From JALYGY01 sp963800975 (GTDB lineage Bacteria > Actinomycetota > Rubrobacteria > Rubrobacterales > Rubrobacteraceae): a stretch of 64,000 nt of DNA. The DNA is taken from positions 186,001 through 250,000 of the forward strand of contig CAWDDB010000021.1 in the NCBI GenBank assembly GCA_963800975.1, given 5' to 3'. Below, piece after piece: positions 18,611-26,180 of the stretch. Position numbers and translations under genes: made by a program. The number at the start of each line of letters is the position of its first letter. The first letter of the stretch is position 1. A model generated the notes under the pieces. That model worked only from the letters and a program-made list of their open reading frames with translations. It had not been told where the DNA came from and searched no databases.

Positions 18611-19214
18611 TTGAGCCTTCCGCACCGCGAGCCGCGCGGGCCTTTCTCGATCAAGGACTTCCTACGCCAGCTCCTGCACCCCCTCGTGCGTCTGCTCTCC
18701 ACGATGCGGGTACGCCCGGACACGCTCACCGTTGCTGGGCTGGACGCTCTCGGTCGCCGCGGCGGTGCTGTTCGGGCTCGGGTACATCCGCGTCGCTGGC
18801 CTGGTGATGCTCCTCGGCGGCCTGTTCGACGCCCTGGACGGCGCGGTCGCCAGGGAGTCGAACCGGATGAGCGCGTTCGGAGCCTTCCTCGACTCGACCC
18901 TCGACCGGCTCTCGGAGGCCGCCATCTTCGTCGGTATCATCTTCTTCTACGCCTCGGCTGCCCGGCCTTTCGAGGCCCTCCTCGCCGGTCTCGCGATGAC
19001 CTTCTCCCTTCTTACCTCTTACGCCCGCGCCCGCGCCGAGGGGCTGAACATAGACTGCGAGGTGGGCCTGCTCGAGCGGGCCGGGAGGGTCGTGATCCTC
19101 TCTACCTGCTCCGTTGCCGGGCTGCTGACCGCCGGCCTCGGCCTGGTCGCCGCAGGCGCCCTCGTGACCACGGCGCAGCGCATCGTCCACGTCAGACGTG
19201 CCACCCGCGGGTAA
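18611..19214 (+). pseudogene. CDP-alcohol phosphatidyltransferase, frameshifted
   Basis: The N-terminus (LLHPLVRLLSTMRVRPDT) is read in the frame of the AI-2E gene. The rest (GWTLSVAAAVL onward) is one base out of phase and carries the family motif FDALDGAVARESNRMSAF with SAFGAFLDSTLDR, i.e. D-x2-D-G-x2-A-R-x8-G-x3-D-x3-D. Removing one G of the GGG at 18737-18739 restores a normal protein of about 200 residues. Members transfer a phosphoalcohol to CDP-diacylglycerol; phosphatidylinositol-phosphate or phosphatidylglycerophosphate synthase are the likely roles. An assembly error is more probable than decay. Confidence 0.75.
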
Positions 19215-19731
19215 GAAGGGTCGCGGCCCCCGACGCGACCCGGCGAGCGAGCACAGGGCCAAGATCGCGCATGAGATCTCGAACCTCTCGCGGCAGATGA
19301 AGGCCTCGGGCTACCCTGCCCCTCAGGGCGACCCGACCTCGGGAGTCATGCTCGTGGTCGAACAGCCCGTCGGCCCCCGCGTGTTGCAGGCCCTCGGCCG
19401 CAGCCTCGAGGCCGTGGGGCTGCCCGACGCCTACGTCACCTACGCCTCTACCGGCCTGCTCGTCCAGGAGATACTCTCCGCGGAACCCCACGCCCTCGTC
19501 GCCGTCGGCCCCGGCGCCGCAGGCGACATCGACGCGCTCGAACACCCCCTCGCCCAGACCTCGTTCTCTGCCGAAGAGAGCGGCGCGTGGTTCTCCTGGA
19601 CAAAGGGCACGGCGGGGCTGAGCTTGCCGGCCCTGACCGCAGCCCTCGACGACGATGCCGCCAAACGGCGCTTCTGGCGAGCCTTCCTCACCCTCAGGGA
19701 CATGGCGTCCCCCGACCTCGGACCCCCGTAG
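19198..19731 (+). CDS. conserved protein of unknown function
   Basis: 177 residues, GTG start overlapping the end of the phosphatidyltransferase gene, which implies co-expression. The N-terminus is basic (GKKGRGPRR). The middle has alternating strand/helix pattern with GVMLVVEQPVGPRVLQAL and LVAVGPGAAGDIDAL. There is no signal peptide or transmembrane helix. I do not recognise the family. The coupling suggests a cytoplasmic accessory role to the phospholipid gene. Confidence 0.6.
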   Translation: MPPAGKKGRGPRRDPASEHRAKIAHEISNLSRQMKASGYPAPQGDPTSGVMLVVEQPVGPRVLQALGRSLEAVGLPDAYVTYASTGLLVQEILSAEPHALVAVGPGAAGDIDALEHPLAQTSFSAEESGAWFSWTKGTAGLSLPALTAALDDDAAKRRFWRAFLTLRDMASPDLGPP

Positions 19732-19879
19732 TAGTGCGGTCGCGGTGAGGGTGGATCTCCAGATTGGGTTTTTTGGGCCTCCAGGTTCCAGGCCTTCAAG
19801 CACTATCGGTTCAGAGGATCAGTCGAGGCCCACAACCCGCCGCCTCGAAACCTCAAGACCTCAGTACCTCGTAAGAACC

Positions 19880-19970
19880 CGAAGTAAGCCATCGCGACTA
19901 TGGGCCCGTCGACCACCCAGAGGTTCTCGCCGACCGGCTTGAGCACGTTGATCGGCTCGTAGAGTTCCAC
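19880..19970 (-). pseudogene. N-terminal remnant of a DUF4336-like gene
   Basis: A GTG at 19970 on the minus strand opens VELYEPINVLKPVGENLWVV followed by DGPIV, closely resembling the start of DUF4336 proteins. The similarity is lost after about 30 residues and the rest of the gene is absent. The call rests on remembered family resemblance of a short segment. Confidence 0.4.
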
Positions 19971-20319
19971 GACCGGAGGGTAGCACGAGCTCCCCCGCCT
20001 TCCGTGGACCACCCGCAACGCACCCGTCAGAGCGTGGTCGATAGCGCATCCACCCAGTCGTTGCGAACCTCCCAGGGAGTTTTGCGTTGGCATTACAAAC
20101 ATTAAGTTTTGTTAAAATTGTATTTCGGCAAGGAAACACTGATTCCCTTTACTTAAGCCGTTTTTGGCCGCTCTTGCGTCTGTGAAGGGATTTTGGGGCG
20201 TTTCAACGTGTTGCGCAGGGTGAGGGGTTTATCTACAGTGCCCGATCTAGGAGGGGGGATTCTCCAAGAGATCCCCTTTAACAACGTCATATAGAACAGC
20301 CGGGAAGGAGCCTGGACGT
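19971..20319. other. AT-richer leader region before the coiled-coil protein gene
   Basis: No gene is seen. The stretch 20085-20160 is notably AT-rich and likely holds the promoter. A strong hairpin (GGGGAT-TCTC arms at 20255-20264 against GAGATCCCC at 20268-20276, with one bulged T) lies about 45 bases before the start codon and is followed by TTTA, so it may act as an attenuator. I could not match the leader to a known riboswitch class. Confidence 0.4.
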
Positions 20320-22035
20320 ATGCCCGGACGGATGCGTTTGATCGTGTTTTTTGGTGTCGTCGCCATGCTTGTTCTCGCGACGGGCATCTCCGCTGGTGCG
20401 TCTCCGGAGGACGAGATCGCGGCGACGGAGGACGAGATCGCCGAAGCCCAGGAGCGTCTGAAGGAGATCCGTTCGAAGGAGAGCAACGCACTGGCGGATC
20501 ACAATATCGCCCTCCACAAGATGAACGAGCTGAACGAGGAGATAGAGGAGGCCGAGGAGGACCTCAAGGAAGCCGAGGAGGACCTCAAGGAGGCCCAGGC
20601 GAGCCTGGAGGAGCGCGCCTCTCAGATATACAAGAGCGGCAACGTCGCCTTCGTCGACGTGCTGGTGGGGGTGGACGACTTCTCGGAGTTCGCCGCCAGG
20701 CTGGAGCTGTGGATGCGGCTGCTTGAGCAGGAGCGGGCGGCCTACGAGGCGGTGCTCGATGCCAAGAACGACCTGGAGGAGCACAAGGCCTCCCTGGAGA
20801 CCGAGCAGGCTCGTCGCGGGGAGGCGGTGGACGAGGCGTTGGCCAACAAGGAGGAGGCGACGGAGGCCGAGGCCGAGGCGGAGGAGTACCTGGGCTCGTT
20901 GAACGACGATCTGGAGGGGGCGGTTCAGGCGGAGCAGGAGCGCCAGGCCAGGCTCGCCAGCGAGGCCGCCGCTCGGGCCATCGAAGAGGCGCCCGAGCCC
21001 GCCCCCGTGCCGGCCGATGCGCCCGCGCCCGACCTTGCGGCCCAGCAGGCCGACGCGGCGGAACAGGCCGCTGCACAGGCCGCCGCCGCGCAAGCCGCCG
21101 CCGAGGAGCGTGCGGCGGCGCAGGCGGAGGCCGAGGAGGCAGAGCGCCAGGCCGAGCTGGCGGCTGAGGAGGCCGCCGCAGCGGAAGAGGCCGCGGCCGC
21201 CGAGAGGCAGGCGGAGCGCAAGGCCGAGCGTCAGGCTGAGGCGCAGGCGGCCAGGGAAGAGGCCGAGAGGCAGGCCGAGCTCGCCGCCATAGAGCAGGCG
21301 GCCGCGGAGCAGGCGGCTGCCGAGCAGGCAGCCGCAGAACGCGCGGCGGCCAGGGAGGAAGCCAGGGAGCAAGCTGCCGCCGAAGAGCTGGCGGCCCAGC
21401 GGGAGGCCGAGCGGGAGGACCTGGCGGCCCAGCGCGAGGCGGAGCGGGCCGCCAGGGCCGAGGAGCTCGCCGCGGAGCGAGAGGCGAACAGGGAGGCGGC
21501 TGCCGCCGCCGAAGCGGAGGACCTCGCCGCGGAGCGAGAGGCGAACAGGGAGGCGGCGGCTGCCGAGGAGGCGGCCGCGGAGCTGGAGGCCGAGCGCGAG
21601 GCGCGCCAGGAGGCTTACCACGAGCACCGGGCGGCGATACTGGAGAGGAACAGGGCCGAGGAGGACACGGCATCGGCATCCGCTTCCGCATCCGCTTCGG
21701 CGCCGGCTTCGAAGCCTGCTGGTGGCGGCGCGCCCTCCACGTGCGGTGACGACTTCGGCGGCGTGGCACCCCACGTCGCGGAGGCTGGCTGCGACCTGCA
21801 GGACCAGTTCGGGCTGCGGGTTACGGGGATCGGCTACAGCGGCTACCACTGGGATGGCATGGACCTGGATATCTGGACCAGCGATGTGGGGCTCGGCAAT
21901 CAGGTACTCGATTACGCCGTAGGTAATTACGACGTCGAGTACACGTGCTGGCAGGACTCCTACGTCAACTACGTCACCGGCTGGGAAGAAACGTGCCCAG
22001 GCCACATGGACCACGTCCACGTCACGTTCCAGTGA
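20320..22035 (+). CDS. secreted coiled-coil protein with VanY/ARB_07466-like C-terminal domain
   Basis: 571 residues. A signal peptide (about 1-29, cleaving near SAGASPE) is followed by a PcsB/CwlO-like coiled coil (30-220). An extremely Ala/Glu/Arg-rich region with heptad character spans about 225-450, then a Ser/Ala linker. The last 100 residues form a domain with GYHWDGMDLDIW and CPGHMDHVHVTFQ, resembling the DD-peptidase-fold ARB_07466-like C-terminal domain, with conserved Asp and His. It probably binds or remodels peptidoglycan. DNA of the repeat region contains near-perfect duplications (about 21470-21570), so its length may vary between strains. Confidence 0.75.
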   Translation: MPGRMRLIVFFGVVAMLVLATGISAGASPEDEIAATEDEIAEAQERLKEIRSKESNALADHNIALHKMNELNEEIEEAEEDLKEAEEDLKEAQASLEERASQIYKSGNVAFVDVLVGVDDFSEFAARLELWMRLLEQERAAYEAVLDAKNDLEEHKASLETEQARRGEAVDEALANKEEATEAEAEAEEYLGSLNDDLEGAVQAEQERQARLASEAAARAIEEAPEPAPVPADAPAPDLAAQQADAAEQAAAQAAAAQAAAEERAAAQAEAEEAERQAELAAEEAAAAEEAAAAERQAERKAERQAEAQAAREEAERQAELAAIEQAAAEQAAAEQAAAERAAAREEAREQAAAEELAAQREAEREDLAAQREAERAARAEELAAEREANREAAAAAEAEDLAAEREANREAAAAEEAAAELEAEREARQEAYHEHRAAILERNRAEEDTASASASASASAPASKPAGGGAPSTCGDDFGGVAPHVAEAGCDLQDQFGLRVTGIGYSGYHWDGMDLDIWTSDVGLGNQVLDYAVGNYDVEYTCWQDSYVNYVTGWEETCPGHMDHVHVTFQ

Positions 22036-22095
22036 ACGCCCGGCGGACCCCGGGATAGGGGCTCCGCTCGACCGAAAACCGTAGGCACCACTGAA

Positions 22096-22126
22096 AAGGG
22101 GGAGGTCCCTAACGGGCCTCTCCCTT
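22096..22126 (+). terminator. terminator after the coiled-coil protein gene
   Basis: Arms at 22096-22109 and 22114-22126 pair over about 13 bp with two wobble pairs and a TAAC loop. The T tract is short. Confidence 0.6.
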
Positions 22127-22418
22127 CACGCGTCCCGGGGTCTGGAATTGCCGGTGGCACAACCGGGGTGATCCAGGCCTCGCGGTAACCGGAGAAGACT
22201 CGGCCAACGTAGGTGTATAGTCAGGTCAGCTTCGGAGGATTCAGGGGCGAGGGACGCATACGGGTTTGCTTCACAATGGTTCTTGTTTCCCCTATCCTTG
22301 TGCGGGTCGGAACGTTGGGGACAAGTCTCACCAAATCGGGAGTCTATTGGGGAGCAACTCGAAGGCGGGAATCGATACCCGGGCCGCAGCCGATTCGGCA
22401 AGAGAGGCGACCGCTCGC

Positions 22419-23804
22419 GTGGAACGGGGGCCTGGCAAGGTGTCGGTCTCCTTTACGATCGATGGTCAGGACCACCACATCTGGTTTGCGGCCTCCGGGG
22501 ACGAGCCGGGCGAAGAAAACGACTTCCTGTTGCCGCTCACGCTGTTTCCTGCCATGGTCGGGGCTACTCCTCTGCGGTTGCCCGGGCAGATATCGCCTCG
22601 CCTCCTGTCGGCCGCACCGAAGATCCAGGACGTGTTCGGGTCCTGGTGCACGGAGCACTGGCGCGGAGTACTGGAGAACGCGCGCAACGTACCGGTGGAT
22701 GCCGAGGCGCGCGCGGGGCGAGACAAAGGCGGCTCGGGCGTCGGCTGCTTCTTCAGCGGCGGGCTAGACTCGTTCTACACCCTCCTGAAACACCGCGACG
22801 AGATCACGCACCTGATCATCGTGTACGGCTTCGACATCACCCTCGACGACAAGGCGTCGCGCGCGCAGACAGACCGGGTGCTTCGCGCGCAGACTTCTCG
22901 CATGGCGCGCCAAGTGGCAACGGACCTGGGCAAGACCCTGATAGAGGTCGAGACGAACCTCCGCTCGGTCACGCGCAGCATGGTCGGTTGGACGGAGTAC
23001 CACGGCGCCGCGCTCGCCAGCGTAGCGCTCCTTTTTCAGCACCGGTTCCGGAAGGTGCTGGTCCCCGCTTCCTACACCTATGCCGAGGCACCCCCTCGGG
23101 GCTCTCATCCATTGCTCGACCCGTTGTGGAGCACGGAGCTGACCGAGATCGAACACGACGGGGCCGAGGCTTCGCGCCTCGAAAAGACGGTCCACATCTC
23201 GCAGCACGAGTTAGCCATGCGGTGGTTGCGCGTCTGCCTCGTGAACCCGGACGGCGCCTACAACTGCGGCAGGTGCGAGAAGTGTTTGCGAACCATGATC
23301 ACGCTGCGGGTCGCCGGGGCATTGGAGCGGTGCGAAACCCTACCGAGCGAGGTGGATCTCAGCATGGTCGCCAGCACCTACATACCGAGCGACGTGTTGA
23401 GTTCCAGGACATTGTTGAGGACCCTCGAGCGCCTGGGTACCGAGCAGGAGCTAACCCGAGCACTTGCGCAGGGTATAGAAGCGAGCGAGATGGCCGACCG
23501 GGAGATCGAGGACCAACTCCGGCGAAGGCTCTCCTTGCAACGCCGCACGCTCGACGAAACCCGCGCCAGGCTGCAGGCGTCCAGGGAGAACGCGCAGAGG
23601 CTGCAGGCGAAGGTCCGAAAGTTGGAGGTGGAGGGCGAGAGGCTCGCGAAACAGAACCGCCTCCTGGCCACCCGTCAGTCCGGGCTGCGCTACAGGATCG
23701 CCGACGCCGTCGCGGGCGCGGCCATTCGCGTATTCGGCGCCCTGCTGTTGGGACGGCGAGAAAAGGCCGAAGGGCCATGGGATACGGACGGATCGACAAG
23801 CTAG
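22419..23804 (+). CDS. PP-loop (adenine nucleotide alpha-hydrolase-like) protein with C-terminal coiled coil
   Basis: About 461 residues from the GTG with GAGAGG upstream; the frame stays open back to 22266. The ATP pyrophosphatase P-loop is seen as CFFSGGLDSFYTLL. The LIIVYGFDI strand follows, and further on a cysteine motif NCGRCEKCLRTM like those of QueC-type and related N-type ATP pyrophosphatases. The C-terminal 90 residues form a coiled coil (SLQRRTLDETRARLQASR and following) and a hydrophobic stretch (IADAVAGAAIRVFGALLL). The substrate is unknown. Similar PP-loop proteins occur near surface-polysaccharide genes; here the neighbours are cell-wall proteins. Confidence 0.65.
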   Translation: MERGPGKVSVSFTIDGQDHHIWFAASGDEPGEENDFLLPLTLFPAMVGATPLRLPGQISPRLLSAAPKIQDVFGSWCTEHWRGVLENARNVPVDAEARAGRDKGGSGVGCFFSGGLDSFYTLLKHRDEITHLIIVYGFDITLDDKASRAQTDRVLRAQTSRMARQVATDLGKTLIEVETNLRSVTRSMVGWTEYHGAALASVALLFQHRFRKVLVPASYTYAEAPPRGSHPLLDPLWSTELTEIEHDGAEASRLEKTVHISQHELAMRWLRVCLVNPDGAYNCGRCEKCLRTMITLRVAGALERCETLPSEVDLSMVASTYIPSDVLSSRTLLRTLERLGTEQELTRALAQGIEASEMADREIEDQLRRRLSLQRRTLDETRARLQASRENAQRLQAKVRKLEVEGERLAKQNRLLATRQSGLRYRIADAVAGAAIRVFGALLLGRREKAEGPWDTDGSTS

Positions 23805-23938
23805 GTCGCTGGGATCCTCCGTCGAGCGTCGCGCTCTGACGCCATCGGCGTGCGGCCAGACTGGACCCTTCGAACGCTTTCGCAATCGCTGGCTATCTAC
23901 GAGAGAACGTTATTGCGAACCACCCCAGAACTCAGCGG

Positions 23939-24355
23939 GTGAAGGAGATCCTAAGCAGCCTTGAGAACCCGCTATCTTGGGTGGGTTTGAGAATCGAGCA
24001 CACGTGCCGCGAGGCGATGACCCACATGGGAACACCGTATGTGTTCTCGCCTCCAGGTCCCTGCGAGATCAACGTTGGGGAAGACTGCTCGTGCCATACG
24101 ATGCTGGTCTACGCCGAGTTCGGGGTCTCGTTGCCAGACTCACCGGCCGCGCAGTACGGCTACGGTAGCCCGGTCAACGGCGAGCCCATAGCGGGAGACC
24201 TGGTCTTCTGGGCCGAGGGCGGCGGCGGCATCACCCACGTCGGCATAGCCACGGGCAACGGGACGGCCATCGACGCCAACTCCTACGGCGGCGTCGTACA
24301 GGAGACCTCGATCGACGCGATCCCGGGGTACGTGGGCGCGAGGAGGTTGCTCTAG
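23939..24355 (+). CDS. NlpC/P60 family peptidase-like protein
   Basis: 138 residues. The catalytic Cys lies in GEDCSCHTMLVY and the His in ITHVGIATGNG, with the typical GDLVFW segment between. Family members cut peptidoglycan stem peptides or other amide bonds. No signal peptide is visible: the N-terminus MKEILSSLENPLSWVGL is amphipathic, and the upstream frame closes at 23837. Either export uses another route or the enzyme is cytoplasmic or truncated. The GTG start lacks a strong ribosome-binding site. Confidence 0.75.
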   Translation: MKEILSSLENPLSWVGLRIEHTCREAMTHMGTPYVFSPPGPCEINVGEDCSCHTMLVYAEFGVSLPDSPAAQYGYGSPVNGEPIAGDLVFWAEGGGGITHVGIATGNGTAIDANSYGGVVQETSIDAIPGYVGARRLL

Positions 24356-24385
24356 CCGGATAGCCCGGTAGGAAGGTTAACCCCA

Positions 24386-24414
24386 GGGAGGTCCCGCGTT
24401 GGGGCCTCCCTTTT
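24386..24414 (+). terminator. Rho-independent terminator after the NlpC/P60 gene
   Basis: GGGAGGTCCC (24386-24395) pairs with GGGGCCTCCC (24401-24410) with one G-U pair and a five-base loop, followed by TTTT. Confidence 0.85.
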
Positions 24415-24509
24415 CCTCCCTTCCCGACCCTCGGGGCGCCGGTGATAGAATCGGGGGGAACGGGCGCAGACCATCGTGGTCGGCGCGGACCTGGATAGGA
24501 GCATGATCT

Positions 24510-25451
24510 ATGTCTTTCGCGTTGTTGCAGGCGGCCGCATTGGGTTTCTCGGCCATCGTTGTGGTGATAGTCATTATCGTCGTCGCCGGGCTCCTGATCA
24601 GCGCCATCAAGGTCGTCAAGGAGTACGAGCGGGGCGTGATCTTCCGCCTCGGGCGCGTGCAGGGTGGGCCGAAGGGACCCGGGCTCTTCATCCTGCTGCC
24701 TTTCGTGGACAACATGGTCAAGGTGGACCTGAGGATCGTCACGATGGACGTGCCGCCCCAGGACGTGATAACCCGGGACAACGTGCCGGCCCGCGTGAAC
24801 GCCGTGGTCTACTTCAGGGTGATCGATCCCAACAAGAGCGTCATCGAGGTCGAGAACCACGTCCTGGCTACCAGCCAGATCTCCCAGACCACCTTGAGGA
24901 GCGTGCTCGGGCAGAAGGACCTCGACAACCTGCTCATAAACCGCGAGGAGATAAACGAGGAGCTCCAGAGGATCATCGACGAGCAGACCGACCCCTGGGG
25001 CATCAAGGTGAGCGTGGTCGAGGTCAAAGACGTCGAGATCCCGCAGCAGATGCAGCGGGCGATGGCCCGCCAGGCCGAGAGCGAGCGCGAGAGGCGCGCC
25101 AAGATCATCGCGGCCGAGGGCGAGTACCAGGCCTCCCAGCGTCTGAGGCAGGCGGCGGACAGGCTGGAGAGCCCGCAGGCGCTGCAGCTCAGGCTCTTCC
25201 AGACCATGGGCGAGATCGCCGTCAACCAGAACTCGACCATCATCCTTCCCGTTCCCTTAGATCTCTTGCGTCCGTACCTCAGCGGGCAAGACGGCTCCCG
25301 CGGCGACTACGAGGCGAGGGCACAGCGGGAGCGGCTGGAGGAAGAGGAGGAGGCCAAGCGGCTTTACGAGGAGGCCGTGGGGGAGGTGCCCGCGGAGAAG
25401 TCCGCCGAGGACGCCGGAGACGGGATGCCGCGCCGCGAGGACCTATCCTGA
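24510..25451 (+). CDS. SPFH/stomatin-like (slipin) membrane protein
   Basis: 313 residues. One N-terminal transmembrane helix (about 12-34) is followed by an SPFH/band 7 domain: VKEYERGVIFRLGRVQGGPKG in segments, PFVDNMVKVDLR, VNAVVYFRV, and LRSVLGQKDLDNLL. A C-terminal coiled coil (RQAESERERRAKIIAAEGE) and an acidic tail follow. Such proteins oligomerise in membrane microdomains. The usual NfeD partner gene is not adjacent, which is unusual. A TAGAAT box at 24446-24451 may be the -10 element. Confidence 0.92.
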   Translation: MSFALLQAAALGFSAIVVVIVIIVVAGLLISAIKVVKEYERGVIFRLGRVQGGPKGPGLFILLPFVDNMVKVDLRIVTMDVPPQDVITRDNVPARVNAVVYFRVIDPNKSVIEVENHVLATSQISQTTLRSVLGQKDLDNLLINREEINEELQRIIDEQTDPWGIKVSVVEVKDVEIPQQMQRAMARQAESERERRAKIIAAEGEYQASQRLRQAADRLESPQALQLRLFQTMGEIAVNQNSTIILPVPLDLLRPYLSGQDGSRGDYEARAQRERLEEEEEAKRLYEEAVGEVPAEKSAEDAGDGMPRREDLS

Positions 25452-25493
25452 GGGCCGGGCTCCCTAGCCCCGCCTCTTCTCGCAAGATCCTAT

Positions 25494-25507
25494 CTAACCA
25501 AGGTTAG
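25494..25507. promoter_or_regulatory. palindromic candidate operator
   Basis: CTAACC-AA-GGTTAG lies upstream of the RsbW-like gene and resembles half of DtxR/IdeR-type boxes. No regulator is known; low confidence. Confidence 0.25.
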
Positions 25508-25599
25508 CCTCGTATACATCTGGGTAAGATGACCTCCGAAGTTGGAGAGACATCTCCGGATGAGCTCCCCGCTGGAAGCCCGGGCGGTCGAAAGGTCAG

Positions 25600-26055
25600 A
25601 TGGAGCGCGAAGCCGCGGAAGCACACAAAGGTGGAGGACTCGGGGTATCTGATCCTATCTCGCTGACCCTCCCCAGCAGCCCGGAGTACGTCTTGCTGGC
25701 CCGTCTCGTGGTGGCCCAGGTAGGGCAGCTAGCCGGCTTCGGACCCGAGGATGTTTACGACCTCAAGTTGGCTGTCACGGAGGCCGCGACCAACGTGATC
25801 AGGCACGCGGCTGTGCAGAGCTACGAGGTCGAGTACAGGGTGCTGCCGCGGGCGGTCGAGATAACGGTCATAGACGCCGGCGGTGGCTTCAGCGTCGCCG
25901 ACCTCACCGCCACACCAGACGGGCACGGAGGGTTCGGACTTGCGGTAATCCGAGATCTGGTCGACGAGCTGGTGCTCGACTCGACAACCGGTGGCGGGAC
26001 AAGGCTAAAGATGATCCGGCGCGCCGGCTCCTCGGTGCAGGGCACCGAGGCCTGA
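25600..26055 (+). CDS. RsbW-like anti-sigma factor / serine kinase (HATPase_c)
   Basis: 151 residues. The N box is KLAVTEAATNVIRHA and the G1 region is VIDAGGGF. A G2-like GHGGFGLAVI and a terminal GGGTRLKM complete a small GHKL ATPase. Proteins of this type bind sigma factors or phosphorylate anti-anti-sigma factors in partner switching. No sigma or STAS gene is adjacent, so the partner must be elsewhere. The ATG at 25600 has GAAAGG upstream. Confidence 0.88.
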   Translation: MEREAAEAHKGGGLGVSDPISLTLPSSPEYVLLARLVVAQVGQLAGFGPEDVYDLKLAVTEAATNVIRHAAVQSYEVEYRVLPRAVEITVIDAGGGFSVADLTATPDGHGGFGLAVIRDLVDELVLDSTTGGGTRLKMIRRAGSSVQGTEA

Positions 26056-26180
26056 AAAAGGCCCCAACGCAGAGATTCGGTACCCCGACCAGTTGAATCT
26101 GCGGCGCGCGTTGCATACAGTGCACCGTGTCGATGCTGGAAACCCATGTGGCGTAATGAGAGGGGACTCGTGAGCGAACC

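Noticed and set aside
20085..20319. c-di-AMP (ydaO) riboswitch before the coiled-coil gene
   Set aside because: I could not align the conserved ydaO blocks to this leader.
21080..21600. Repeats suggestive of a CRISPR or tandem-repeat locus
   Set aside because: The repeats are codon-phased Ala/Glu/Arg sequence inside a gene, with no regular spacers.
20585..21769. Long minus-strand open frame opposite the coiled-coil gene
   Set aside because: It is a mirror of a low-complexity GC-rich gene; the product is Pro/Arg-rich nonsense with no start signal.
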